DNA of 64,000 bases from the NCBI RefSeq assembly GCF_014268275.3, contig NZ_CP077084.1, positions 4,836,001 to 4,900,000 of the forward strand, written 5' to 3'. Positions 25,057-33,256 of the stretch are shown here, in pieces (the first letter of the stretch is position 1; every line of letters begins with the position of its first letter). Position numbers and translations under genes: made by a program. This stretch comes from Pseudomonas tritici (GTDB taxonomy: Bacteria > Pseudomonadota > Gammaproteobacteria > Pseudomonadales > Pseudomonadaceae). The notes under the pieces were generated by a model, which did not search any database, had not been told where the DNA came from, and saw only the letters and a program-made list of their open reading frames with translations.

Positions 25057-25758
25057 ATGGCACTCAGCATCGCTCAAGCTCACCAGCGCCGCGCTCGCGC
25101 GGCCATGGAGGCAGCCAAAACGGCACCGCAGCAATCAATGGCCGGTGCCACAGCGTACGAGCATCAGTTGAATCAGCTGCTTCAGGACCGGCTACGCCTG
25201 AAGGCGATTCAGTCCACCGCCGCCAAGGAAGCGCTCAAGCCGCAGCTGTTGCCTCAGTACGTCCCTTATGTCGAGGGCGTGCTCGCAGGCGGCAACGGCG
25301 CCCAGGATGACGTTCTGACCACCATCATGGTTTGGCGGATTGACGCCGGTGAATACGCCGGTGCGCTGGACATCGCCGACTACGTACTCAAGCACAAACT
25401 GATCATGCCCGATCGTTTCGAGCGCACCACCGGCTGCCTGGTCGCGGAAGAAATCGCCACCGCAGCACTGAAGGCGCAAAAAACCAACGGCACTTTCGAC
25501 CTGAGCATCTTGCATCGCACCATTGAGCTGACCGACGGAGAGGACATGCCTGACCAGGCCCGCGCCAAGCTCTACCTGGCAACGGGCCGTGCCACGGTGC
25601 ATGGCATCACGGCTGAGGAACCCGGCCAGCCGGGACAGATTCAAGCCGGTATCGACCTGCTCAAGCGCGCCATCGAGCTGCACGACAGCTGCGGTGGCAA
25701 GAAGGATTTGGACGGCGCCGAACGCCTCCTGAAAAAACACGCTGCTCCCAGCAGCTAA
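25057..25758 (+). CDS. M: terminase small/endonuclease subunit (P2 gpM-like)
   Basis: Works with gpP to recognise and cut cos. The 233-residue protein shows the gpM pattern: an N-terminal basic stretch (AHQRRARAAMEAA), 'QLLPQYVPYVEGVLAGGNGA' and 'VWRIDAGEYAGALDIADYVL'. It starts 4 bases after the capsid gene. The cos site itself could not be located by eye. Confidence 0.92.
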   Translation: MALSIAQAHQRRARAAMEAAKTAPQQSMAGATAYEHQLNQLLQDRLRLKAIQSTAAKEALKPQLLPQYVPYVEGVLAGGNGAQDDVLTTIMVWRIDAGEYAGALDIADYVLKHKLIMPDRFERTTGCLVAEEIATAALKAQKTNGTFDLSILHRTIELTDGEDMPDQARAKLYLATGRATVHGITAEEPGQPGQIQAGIDLLKRAIELHDSCGGKKDLDGAERLLKKHAAPSS

Positions 25759-25862
25759 CCGAGCGTCCCCACGCACCCCGCCGGCTCGGGGCGGATCGGC
25801 CAGGCCGCTCCTCCTGAACGTGAAGCCCCGACCACCGGCGATCTATTTTTGAGTGCCGTTTC

Positions 25863-26324
25863 ATGAGCGCATTTGTAGCCAGCGGCCCAATCAGCGGCGG
25901 CCATATCAACACCGACCCGTTCTGGCCCTCAATTGATCTTGAGCAGTTGCGGGCAACACTGCGCATCGACAACAGCGTCACGCCAGCCCGCCTGGAAACT
26001 GCCGTAGTCGCCGCAGCCATCAATATCAACCGTGAGTTGAAGTCGTGGAAAACGGCGCAAATGGCTGCCGGCTACGCAACTCTGGATGACGTACCCGATG
26101 ACAAGATCAACGACGTGTCGGTCCAGGCCCACCTGTACCGTCGTGCGATCGAGGCCGGTACCGGCGCCGAAGTCTGCGAGCGGTACCGCGACTACAGCGC
26201 GACCAACACCGGCAGCGACAAAGCCGAAGAAACCACCCCAACCATCGACGACTATCGCCGCGACCTGCGCTGGGCCGTCCGTGACTTCCTCGGGATCAGC
26301 CGCACCACCGTGGAGCTGATCTGA
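25863..26324 (+). CDS. L: head completion protein (P2 gpL-like)
   Basis: Connector protein that closes the filled head; 153 residues with 'AAININRELKSWKTAQMAAG', 'AHLYRRAIEAGTGAEVCERY' and 'DYRRDLRWAVRDFLG', all typical of gpL. The stop and the next start overlap (position 26324). A GC-rich spacer of 104 bases separates it from the endonuclease gene. Confidence 0.9.
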   Translation: MSAFVASGPISGGHINTDPFWPSIDLEQLRATLRIDNSVTPARLETAVVAAAININRELKSWKTAQMAAGYATLDDVPDDKINDVSVQAHLYRRAIEAGTGAEVCERYRDYSATNTGSDKAEETTPTIDDYRRDLRWAVRDFLGISRTTVELI

Positions 26325-26536
26325 TGCCCGTCGCCATCCGCACCAATCAAAACGACACCGTCGACGCCCTCTGCTGGCGATTCTACGGCCGCACCGCCGG
26401 CGTCACCGAGGCCGTGCTGGAAGCCAACCCCGGCCTGGCTGAACACGGCCCGATCCTGCCGCAAGGCCTTGTCGTCAACATGCCCGAAGCCCAAACCAGC
26501 GCGCCCCAGCGGCAGATGGTGCAGCTATGGAACTGA
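26324..26536 (+). CDS. X: tail protein X (LysM-like)
   Basis: A 70-residue protein of the P2 gpX family, with TNQNDTVDALCWRFYGR and the LysM-like 'VLEANPGLAEHGPILPQGL'. It is needed for tail assembly, probably at the tail end. It overlaps gene L by one base. Confidence 0.9.
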   Translation: MPVAIRTNQNDTVDALCWRFYGRTAGVTEAVLEANPGLAEHGPILPQGLVVNMPEAQTSAPQRQMVQLWN

Positions 26537-26563
26537 CCCCCTGCATCCAAGGAAAACCACACC

Positions 26564-26917
26564 ATGGCTGATCCGACTTCCAGCGTTGTGACTGGCCTGC
26601 TCATTGGTTTGGGCCTGTCCACCGTAACGCCCGTTATCGACGATGGGGCGCTATTTGGCGCCATCCTCGGCGCCTGGCTGGTTACTAGTACCAAGCGCGA
26701 CCTCAAAGTCTGGCAGCGGCTGGGCTCACTATTCCTGTCGGCTGGCGTGGGTTACCTGTTTGCGCCCATGGCCTTACAGGCAATTCCGTTTATCACCAGC
26801 GGCGGCAGTGCATTTCTCTGTGCCCTGGTGGTCATCCCGATCAGCATCAAGCTGATGGTGTGGGTGGAAAAAGCGGACATCTGGGACATATGGCGTCGTA
26901 TCAGAGGGGGCACCTGA
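26564..26917 (+). CDS. putative holin
   Basis: A 117-residue membrane protein with about three hydrophobic segments (8-22, 28-42, 55-75, and 82-100) and a charged C-terminus (EKADIWDIWRRIRGGT). Position right after gene X and before the endolysin is that of a lysis gene in P2/phiCTX phages. The start has AAGGAAAA upstream. It could also be an antiholin. Confidence 0.72.
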   Translation: MADPTSSVVTGLLIGLGLSTVTPVIDDGALFGAILGAWLVTSTKRDLKVWQRLGSLFLSAGVGYLFAPMALQAIPFITSGGSAFLCALVVIPISIKLMVWVEKADIWDIWRRIRGGT

Positions 26918-26918
26918 C

Positions 26919-27197
26919 ATGCCAAACATCGAACTGGCCGTGCAGTTGATCGCGGCGATCGCCTACCTGCTGAGTGCCCTGCGCCTGGCCTGCTACACCC
27001 GAGGCGATGCGAGGTACCGGCGCAGCATCTCGCTGCTGGCAAGCCTGTTTGGCGCCACGTTGTGCATCTGCGGTCTGGAGATCCTGCTGGAGCGACAGCC
27101 GACCAGCCTCGGGCAGGCCGCTGCCATCGTGCTGCTCTGCATCCTTATATTCCGTTCACGCGGCAACGTCGCCGCCCTGTTGAGGCCCAGCGCATGA
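26919..27197 (+). CDS. phage holin family protein
   Basis: A 92-residue membrane protein with segments about 6-24, 35-55 and 63-82. It resembles the short P2-type holin family found just before endolysin genes. It starts 1 base after the previous membrane gene and overlaps the endolysin by 4 bases (ATGA). One of the two membrane proteins should form the hole and the other regulate it. Confidence 0.75.
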   Translation: MPNIELAVQLIAAIAYLLSALRLACYTRGDARYRRSISLLASLFGATLCICGLEILLERQPTSLGQAAAIVLLCILIFRSRGNVAALLRPSA

Positions 27198-28039
27198 CTA
27201 CCACCCTTCGCCATGGCGACCGCTCGCAAGCGGTGCTGATGCTGCAAAAGAACCTCAATAAGCAGGGCGCCAACCTGGTGCCGGATGGACACTACGGCGA
27301 CACCACCGAAGCTGCCGTCCGCGCCTACCAGGTCAAAGTCGGACTGGTCGCCGACGGCGTCGCCGGTACCAAGACCCAAACCAGCCTAGCGGGCGGCGAC
27401 TGTGCCCAACTGCTGCGCAACAACGACCTGGTGACCGCTGCCGAACGCCTCGACGTGCCGTTGGCGAGCATCTACGCGGTCAATGAGGTGGAATCCAAGG
27501 GCAAAGGGTTCCTCGACAACGGCAAGCCGGTGATCCTGTTCGAACGGCACATCATGTACCGCCAGCTCGCCACGGCACGACATTCCGGCGATGACGCGGC
27601 CGAACTCAAGCGTCACGCGGACCAGCTCGCCACCGCCAACCCTGCCCTGGTCAACCCGAAGCCCGGCGGATACATCGGCGGTACCTCCGAACACCAGCGC
27701 CTGGCCATGGCCCGCCTGATCGACGACACAGCCGCACTGGAGTCGGCTTCCTGGGGAGCGTTCCAGATCATGGGCTTTCATTGGAAGCGCCTCGGCTACT
27801 CCAGCGTGCAGGCCTTCGTCGCGGCAATGACTGCCGGCGAATCGCAGCAGCTCGACGCCTTCACCCGCTTCATCGAAACCGACCCGGTGCTGCACAAGGC
27901 GCTGAAGGGCCGCAAATGGGCCGAGTTCGCCAGGCTCTACAACGGGCCAGATTATTTGCGGAACCTCTACGACACCAAGCTCCAGCGCGCCTACGAGCGG
28001 CACGCGGCCTGCGAGTGTGGCAAAGGAGTCGCGGCATGA
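27194..28039 (+). CDS. endolysin: peptidoglycan-binding domain plus N-acetylmuramidase
   Basis: Degrades the cell wall at lysis. The 281-residue protein has an N-terminal peptidoglycan-binding domain (about 1-65, 'LRHGDRSQAVLMLQKNLNKQ') and a C-terminal N-acetylmuramidase domain (DUF3380, about 85-270) with the acidic VNEVESKGKGF and SASWGAFQIMG. The ATG at 27194 overlaps the holin stop; longer in-frame starts overlap the holin gene. There is no signal peptide, so it needs the holin. Confidence 0.92.
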   Translation: MTTTLRHGDRSQAVLMLQKNLNKQGANLVPDGHYGDTTEAAVRAYQVKVGLVADGVAGTKTQTSLAGGDCAQLLRNNDLVTAAERLDVPLASIYAVNEVESKGKGFLDNGKPVILFERHIMYRQLATARHSGDDAAELKRHADQLATANPALVNPKPGGYIGGTSEHQRLAMARLIDDTAALESASWGAFQIMGFHWKRLGYSSVQAFVAAMTAGESQQLDAFTRFIETDPVLHKALKGRKWAEFARLYNGPDYLRNLYDTKLQRAYERHAACECGKGVAA

Positions 28040-28239
28040 TCGACTTCAAAGCGCTGCAAAAGCTGCGGGTAAGTGACGGTGACCTGCTGGTGGTACCGGA
28101 GTCGACCGAACAAAGCGATATGGAGTTGTTGGCCGAAGCCATCCAGATCATGAACGGCGCACGGGCCGTAATCGTGCGCGGCCCGATCAAACAGCTCGAT
28201 ACCGCCGACATGAACAAGCTCGGCTGGTACCGCGCGTGA
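28036..28239 (+). CDS. small phage protein between endolysin and spanins
   Basis: A 67-residue protein (begins MIDFKALQKLRVSDGDLLVV). It overlaps the endolysin stop (ATGA) and the spanin start (GTGA), with GGAGT 8 bases upstream, so it is translationally coupled. The compact fold with 'AEAIQIMNGARAVIVRGPIK' is shared by hypothetical phiCTX-type proteins. Function unknown. Confidence 0.7.
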   Translation: MIDFKALQKLRVSDGDLLVVPESTEQSDMELLAEAIQIMNGARAVIVRGPIKQLDTADMNKLGWYRA

Positions 28240-28685
28240 GCACGCTGCGCCAGGCCCTATATGGCCTCGCCCTGCTCGGCGCTCTGGTGCTGCTGATCTG
28301 GGTCCAAGAAACACGCATCGACGTCGCTGAAGGCAAAACCGAACAGGCACAAGATGCGGCCAAGTCCGCCCGCGACGACGCCGACCGCAACCTGAAAACC
28401 GCCAATGCCCTCGCCGATACCCTGAAACAGGAACGCGACGCACAGAGCACCCTGCGCGGCCAGCAGGACCAGCTGCGCCAGAGCCTGGCCAAACGCGAGC
28501 GAACAATAGAGGAGCTAAAACTTGAAAACGACGAACTACGCGACTGGGCTACTCAGCTTTTGCCTGATGCTGCTCGCCGGCTGCGCGAGCGCCCCGCCCT
28601 CACCGGCGCCGCCGCTTATCGTGACTGGCTGTCCGGCCGTGGTGCCGTGCCAGCTGCCGGCGACAAGCCCCATCAACAACGGTGA
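28236..28685 (+). CDS. lysB: inner-membrane spanin (LysB/Rz)
   Basis: Spans the periplasm with LysC to fuse the membranes at lysis. The 149-residue protein has one N-terminal membrane helix (about 8-22) and a long periplasmic coiled coil (about 25-100), the usual Rz layout. The start is GTG overlapping the previous stop. The outer-membrane partner gene begins inside it in another frame. Confidence 0.85.
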   Translation: MSTLRQALYGLALLGALVLLIWVQETRIDVAEGKTEQAQDAAKSARDDADRNLKTANALADTLKQERDAQSTLRGQQDQLRQSLAKRERTIEELKLENDELRDWATQLLPDAARRLRERPALTGAAAYRDWLSGRGAVPAAGDKPHQQR

Positions 28686-28779
28686 CCTTTTGACCGACGA
28701 AGACCGCGCCGAAGCTGCCTGGGCTGACTGCGCGGCGCAGGTCGACATGGTCTACAAACACCAGCAGGCCAACCCATGA
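28522..28779 (+). CDS. lysC: outer-membrane spanin lipoprotein (LysC/Rz1)
   Basis: An 85-residue lipoprotein; the lipobox LLAGC puts the lipidated cysteine near residue 21, followed by a proline-rich mature start (ASAPPSPAPP). It starts at TTG with GAGGAG 8 bases upstream, within lysB in a different frame, as Rz1 genes do. Its stop overlaps the ATG of gene R (ATGA). Confidence 0.83.
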   Translation: MKTTNYATGLLSFCLMLLAGCASAPPSPAPPLIVTGCPAVVPCQLPATSPINNGDLLTDEDRAEAAWADCAAQVDMVYKHQQANP

Positions 28780-29258
28780 ATAAGCCGGAAAGCCTACGCG
28801 CCCACCTCCTGGCCACCGTCGCCGAGATCAAACACAACCCTGACCGCCTGTTGATTTTCATCGACAACGGTAAGGTCCGCTGCACTGCTGCCCACACGCT
28901 GTCCTTTGAATACAGCTTTGACCTGCAGATCATCCTCACCGAGTTCGCCGGTCACCCCGACAGCGTGATTCTGCCGATCCTGGGTTGGCTGAGTGTCAAT
29001 CAGTCCGAGCTGCTGGAAAACCTCGAAAAGGTCAAAGACGGCATCCAGTTCGAAGCCGACATCCTGGACAAGAACAAGGTGGACCTCAGCATTACCCTGC
29101 AACTGACAGAGCGGGTTGTCGTCGGAGAGGATGACCAGGGCAACACCACCGTGAAGCATCCGAACGAGCCGCAGTACGTAGCGGGTTACCTCGATCCGAA
29201 CTGGAAGCCTGGAGCCCAAGGCAATACCAGTGAGTGGAAAGTGCCCAATGGCGAATAA
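28776..29258 (+). CDS. R: tail completion protein R (P2 gpR-like)
   Basis: Tail tube completion protein, 160 residues, with 'SLRAHLLATVAEIKHNPDRL' and the conserved 'EYSFDLQIILTEFAGHPDSV'. It overlaps the spanin gene by 4 bases and gene S by 11 bases. Same order as P2 (lysC-R-S). Confidence 0.88.
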   Translation: MNKPESLRAHLLATVAEIKHNPDRLLIFIDNGKVRCTAAHTLSFEYSFDLQIILTEFAGHPDSVILPILGWLSVNQSELLENLEKVKDGIQFEADILDKNKVDLSITLQLTERVVVGEDDQGNTTVKHPNEPQYVAGYLDPNWKPGAQGNTSEWKVPNGE

Positions 29259-29706
29259 CCTGGAAGCCCTAGAGACCTGGGCGGCAGTGCTGCTGGATCG
29301 GCTGGAACCGACGGAGCGCAGCAAACTGGCTCGGAACATTGGCCAGGAGCTGCGCCGCAGTCAGCAGAAGCGCGTGATGGCGCAGGAAAACCCTGACGGG
29401 ACCAAGTTTGCTCCACGCAAACAACGAAACCTTCGTGGGAAGCAAGGTCGCGTTCGGCGCAAGCTGGCGATGTTCAAAAAACTGCGGACAGCGTCATACC
29501 TGAAGGTTCGTGGTGACAGTAACGCCATTACCGTTGGTTTCACCGGGCGTATCGCCCGGATTGCCAGGGTTCACCAGTACGGTTTGAAGGATCGTGCTGA
29601 GCGTGGTGCTCCCGATGTGCGTTATGAACAGCGTGAGGTCTTGGGCCTCACCGAAGCAGATCTAGATTTGATCCGCGACGAGTTATTGAGGGGATTGGTG
29701 AAGTGA
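29248..29706 (+). CDS. S: tail completion protein S (P2 gpS-like)
   Basis: A 152-residue morphogenesis protein with the gpS features 'RNIGQELRRSQQKRVMAQEN', 'GTKFAPRKQRNLRGK' and RVHQYGLKDRA. The ATG at 29248 is inside the end of gene R; an upstream in-frame GTG at 29230 is weaker. It is the last gene before the AT-rich accessory gene. Confidence 0.88.
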   Translation: MANNLEALETWAAVLLDRLEPTERSKLARNIGQELRRSQQKRVMAQENPDGTKFAPRKQRNLRGKQGRVRRKLAMFKKLRTASYLKVRGDSNAITVGFTGRIARIARVHQYGLKDRAERGAPDVRYEQREVLGLTEADLDLIRDELLRGLVK

Positions 29707-29749
29707 CGTAAAGTGCCTCGAAAACAAGCAAGGCAGCCAAGGAAGAAAA

Positions 29750-30703
29750 ATGTCCATTTTAAACAATGCTGTTTTATCGATACAGCTTGGAATAGACGAC
29801 TACATTGAGGCTCAAACTTCAGAAGCAAAGGTCCTTTCCGCAATTAGAAACCTTACTGCCGGCCTGATTCTTTTATTCAAAGTAAAACTTCAAGAACTTA
29901 GCCCAGAAGGCACTGACGAGGTACTCCTGAGATCAAAAATACTTCCCAATATCGACGAAAAAGGCGAAGTATATTGGAAGGGTAAAGGTAACAAAACCGT
30001 CGACGTTGATGAAATTGTCGAACGCCTAACTTCTCTTGGCGTAGATGGTGTCGAATGGAATCGATTAAAAACACTTCGAAACATTCGAAATGAAATCGAG
30101 CATTACTATTCAAAGCACCCAACCAGCCGAATAATTGAAGCTATGGCCTCATCTTTTTACTTAATCCAGCAATTCGTACCGAGACACTTGGGGCTGAGTC
30201 CACAAGAGCTACTCGGCAAAGAATATTGGAACTACTTAGTTGACCAAGACGCCTTTTTTACCGAAGAGTTGAAAGATTGCCAAGCAAACCTAATGAAGGT
30301 TCAGTGGCCTGCCAAAGACCTTATCGATGCCATACCAGAAATGGCATGTATGGACTGCGGGTCACCACTGGTTAAAGCTGACAACCCGGAAGCTAATATA
30401 TTTGAAATTTCTATATGCTGCACAAAATGCGAGTTCGTTACAGCTTACGAAGAGCACGTCGAATTTACATTATCTGAATATTTTGCAACAGAGCTGTATC
30501 AAGCTGCGCGTTTCAAAATATCTGACCCATTACTAGAGTGTCCAAGCTGTGAACGATTGACGTACATCCCCTCAGACGACAAGTGTGCGGCTTGCTTAGA
30601 AACTCCTAGAAAACACACATGCCAAACCTGCGGTGATGATTTAGATCCTTTTGGAGACGGTACTTGCTCATACTGCGATTGGGAGTCGAAGATCGTTTAC
30701 TGA
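29750..30703 (+). CDS. HEPN-like protein with three zinc ribbons (accessory gene)
   Basis: An unrecognised 317-residue protein in the S-V gap of the tail operon, where P2 also carries an accessory gene. Residues about 15-150 are helical and contain RNEIEH at 113-118, matching the R-x4-H ribonuclease motif of HEPN domains. The C-terminal third has three zinc-ribbon-like cysteine pairs: C200/C203 with C224/C227, C264/C267 with C279/C282, and C291/C294 with C306/C309. It is clearly more AT-rich than its neighbours and follows a weak AAGGAAG. A toxin, RNase-based defence or exclusion function is inferred, not shown. Confidence 0.75.
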   Translation: MSILNNAVLSIQLGIDDYIEAQTSEAKVLSAIRNLTAGLILLFKVKLQELSPEGTDEVLLRSKILPNIDEKGEVYWKGKGNKTVDVDEIVERLTSLGVDGVEWNRLKTLRNIRNEIEHYYSKHPTSRIIEAMASSFYLIQQFVPRHLGLSPQELLGKEYWNYLVDQDAFFTEELKDCQANLMKVQWPAKDLIDAIPEMACMDCGSPLVKADNPEANIFEISICCTKCEFVTAYEEHVEFTLSEYFATELYQAARFKISDPLLECPSCERLTYIPSDDKCAACLETPRKHTCQTCGDDLDPFGDGTCSYCDWESKIVY

Positions 30704-30750
30704 GGAAGCTCTCAAGAGAATCAACAATTTGAGATGATCAATCTGTCGGG

Positions 30751-30771
30751 TTGTATTCCTCGCTAATACAA
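30751..30771. promoter_or_regulatory. late-promoter activator site 2 (Ogr type)
   Basis: TTGTAT-N9-ATACAA, same 6-9-6 geometry as the sites at 23050 and 36080. It lies 47 bases before gene V and just after the accessory gene, so it should drive the V-to-G unit. Confidence 0.75.
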
Positions 30772-30817
30772 CCTGACAAAGCTGCACTCTCGCACGCGCA
30801 ACGCCACCATCGGCGCC

Positions 30818-31390
30818 ATGAACGACTTCGCCGCCCTCTCCCGCATGCTCGAAAACCTCATCCGCTTTGGCGTCATCGCCGCCGTGCAGATGGAGCCCCC
30901 GCGAGTGCAGGTAAAAACCGGAACACTGGACACCGCTTGGCTGCCATGGCTCGCCCTGCGCGCTGGAGCTGACCAAGAGTGGGACCCGCCCACCGTGGGT
31001 GAGCAAGTAATCCTGCTCAGCCCATCCGGCCAGCTCGCAAACGGCATCGTCGTAACCGGCCTATTCAGCGACCACATCCCTGCCAACGCTAATCGCCCCG
31101 GCCTGCATCGGCGCACCTACGCCGACGGCGCGGTGATTGAGTACGACAGCGTCGCCCATCACTTGAACGCCACCCTGCCCGGAAGCGGTACCACCAGCCT
31201 GGTGAGCAAGGGCGGGATCAACATCATCGGCCCCATCAATCACCAGGGCGATTACAACCAAACCGGCAACCAGAACGTGGTCGGCCTGGTGACCGTCTCC
31301 GAAGACGTGGTCGCGGCCACCATCAGCCTGGTCAAGCACCTGCACGGCGGCGTGCTGGTGGGCAACGCGAAGACGGGGAAAGCAGAATGA
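30818..31390 (+). CDS. V: baseplate spike protein V (P2 gpV-like)
   Basis: Central membrane-piercing spike, 190 residues. N-terminal OB-fold (about 20-100, 'IRFGVIAAVQMEPPRVQVKT', DTAWLPWL) and a C-terminal beta-helix/histidine-containing tip (KHLHGGVLVGNAKTG). First gene of the second late unit. It overlaps gene W by 4 bases. Confidence 0.92.
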   Translation: MNDFAALSRMLENLIRFGVIAAVQMEPPRVQVKTGTLDTAWLPWLALRAGADQEWDPPTVGEQVILLSPSGQLANGIVVTGLFSDHIPANANRPGLHRRTYADGAVIEYDSVAHHLNATLPGSGTTSLVSKGGINIIGPINHQGDYNQTGNQNVVGLVTVSEDVVAATISLVKHLHGGVLVGNAKTGKAE

Positions 31391-31731
31391 ACCGAGAAAC
31401 CGGCGCAACCATCAGCGATCTGGACCACATCGGCCAGAGCATCACGGACATTCTCACCACCCGCATCGGCACGCGCGTGATGCGCCGCGAATACGGCAGC
31501 CTGCTGCCCGAGCTGGTGGACCATCCCTTCAACGACGCCACCCGCCTACGCGTTTACGCGGGCTCAGTCATGGCGTTGATGCGTTGGGAGACCCGTATCA
31601 GCCTAAGTCGCGTGCAGTTCCTCGGCGCCAACCTGCAAGGGCAGTCCGTGCTCGATCTGGAGGGCTCCGTCGTCGACACCAATGAACCCTTTAGCCTGAG
31701 CCTGCCACTGCAACTGGGGGGAAGCGTATGA
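31387..31731 (+). CDS. W: baseplate protein W (P2 gpW-like, gp25 fold)
   Basis: A 114-residue wedge protein of the gp25/lysozyme-like baseplate family: 'DHIGQSITDILTTRIGTRVM', RREYGSLLPELVDHPFN. It overlaps V and J by 4 bases each. Confidence 0.93.
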   Translation: MNRETGATISDLDHIGQSITDILTTRIGTRVMRREYGSLLPELVDHPFNDATRLRVYAGSVMALMRWETRISLSRVQFLGANLQGQSVLDLEGSVVDTNEPFSLSLPLQLGGSV

Positions 31732-32639
31732 ATTCCTTTGCCGCGATTGACCTCAGCCAGCTCCCGGCGCCGCAGATCGTCGAGCAGATCGACTTCGAAT
31801 TGATCCTGGCCGAGCGCAAGGCTTACATGATCAGCCTGTGGCCGATCGAGGAACAGGAGCAGATTGCAGCGCGCCTCGACATGGAATCGGAACCCCTGGC
31901 AAAGCTGCTGCAGGAGAACGCCTACCGCGAAACCATCTGGCGTCAGAGAGTGAATGAGGCGTCCATGGCGAACCTGCTGGCCTTTGCCAAAGGCCCCGAC
32001 CTGGATCAACTGGCTGGCAATTTCAACGTACGGCGCCTGGTGGTTCAGGAAGCCAAGCCCATGGCGACCCCGCCCCTCGCGCGGATTATGGAAAGCGACG
32101 ACAGCTTGCGCGAACGGGCGCAAATGGCCTGGGAGGGTTTGAGCACCGCCGGCCCGCGCCAGAGCTACATATTCCACGCCCGAGGCGCTGACGGCCGTGT
32201 TGCCGATGCCACGGCCGAAAGCCCATCACCCGCCGTGGCGGTTGTTACCGTGCAGGCGCTGCTAGGCGACGGCAGCGCGTCTGCCGACCTGGTCAACGTC
32301 GTCAAAAAACACCTGAGCGACGATGACCGCCGGCCCGTTGCCGACCGCCTCACCGTCCAGGGCGCGGAGATCATCCGTTACGCGGTTAAAGCCAAGCTCT
32401 ACCTGCTGACTAGCGGCCCCGAGTCAGAGCCAATCCTTGCGGCAGCCGAACAGCGCCTGCTGGCATACGTCCACCAACGTCGACGCCTCGCAATGGAGGT
32501 GTCGGAATCAGCGCTGCACGCCGCGTTGTTCGTCGAAGGGGTTCGCAAAGTTGAGCTGGAAGACTGGGTCGATATCGTCGCCACCAAAGAACAGGCGCCC
32601 TACTGCACCGGTGTGGCCATCATGCGGGGCGTTGAATAA
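31728..32639 (+). CDS. J: baseplate assembly protein J (P2 gpJ-like)
   Basis: A 303-residue wedge protein of the Baseplate_J family: 'AYRETIWRQRVNEASMANLL' and SDDSLRERAQMAWEGLS are typical. Overlaps W by 4 bases and I by one base. Confidence 0.93.
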   Translation: MNSFAAIDLSQLPAPQIVEQIDFELILAERKAYMISLWPIEEQEQIAARLDMESEPLAKLLQENAYRETIWRQRVNEASMANLLAFAKGPDLDQLAGNFNVRRLVVQEAKPMATPPLARIMESDDSLRERAQMAWEGLSTAGPRQSYIFHARGADGRVADATAESPSPAVAVVTVQALLGDGSASADLVNVVKKHLSDDDRRPVADRLTVQGAEIIRYAVKAKLYLLTSGPESEPILAAAEQRLLAYVHQRRRLAMEVSESALHAALFVEGVRKVELEDWVDIVATKEQAPYCTGVAIMRGVE

Positions 32640-33256
32640 TGGGCGCCCAGCAGCTACTGCCGAACAACTCCACGTCGCTTGAGCGCCAGGCTGCTCAGGC
32701 CCTCGCGCACATTCAGCGCGTACCGATCCCGCTGAGAACGCTCTGCAACCCAAACACCTGCCCGGTCGTGGCACTGCCCTACCTGGCCTGGGCCTTCTCC
32801 GTCGACCGCTGGGACAGCAACTGGACCGAAGCTACCAAGCGAGCCGCCATCCGATCATCCCGCTACATCCACGCGCACAAAGGCACCATCGGTTCCCTGC
32901 GCCGAGTGGTCGAGCCCCTGGGCTACCTGATTGAGGTGGTGGAATGGTGGCAGACCGTACCGGAAGGCGTGCCCGGCACCTTTGCGTTGAAGGTCGGAGT
33001 GCTGGACACCGGCATCACCGAAGAAATGTACCAGGAGCTTACCTGGCTGATTGATGACGCCAAGCCGCTCACCCGCCCACTGACCGGCCTGGCCATCAGC
33101 CTGGAAAGCACCGGCACCGTGTTCATTGGGGCCTGCGTGTACGAAGGCGACGAACTCAGCGTTTACCCACCGACCCAGCGCGATATCGACGTCAGCGGCT
33201 TGTACCGCATCGGTGGCCGCGAACACCATATCGACACGATGGACATCTACTCATGA
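32639..33256 (+). CDS. I: tail protein I (P2 gpI-like)
   Basis: A 205-residue baseplate protein that joins the fibre to the baseplate: 'LPNNSTSLERQAAQALAHIQ', 'LPYLAWAFSVDRWDSNW' and 'AHKGTIGSLRRVVEPLGY' are family signatures. Overlaps J by one base and the fibre gene by 4. Confidence 0.92.
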   Translation: MGAQQLLPNNSTSLERQAAQALAHIQRVPIPLRTLCNPNTCPVVALPYLAWAFSVDRWDSNWTEATKRAAIRSSRYIHAHKGTIGSLRRVVEPLGYLIEVVEWWQTVPEGVPGTFALKVGVLDTGITEEMYQELTWLIDDAKPLTRPLTGLAISLESTGTVFIGACVYEGDELSVYPPTQRDIDVSGLYRIGGREHHIDTMDIYS

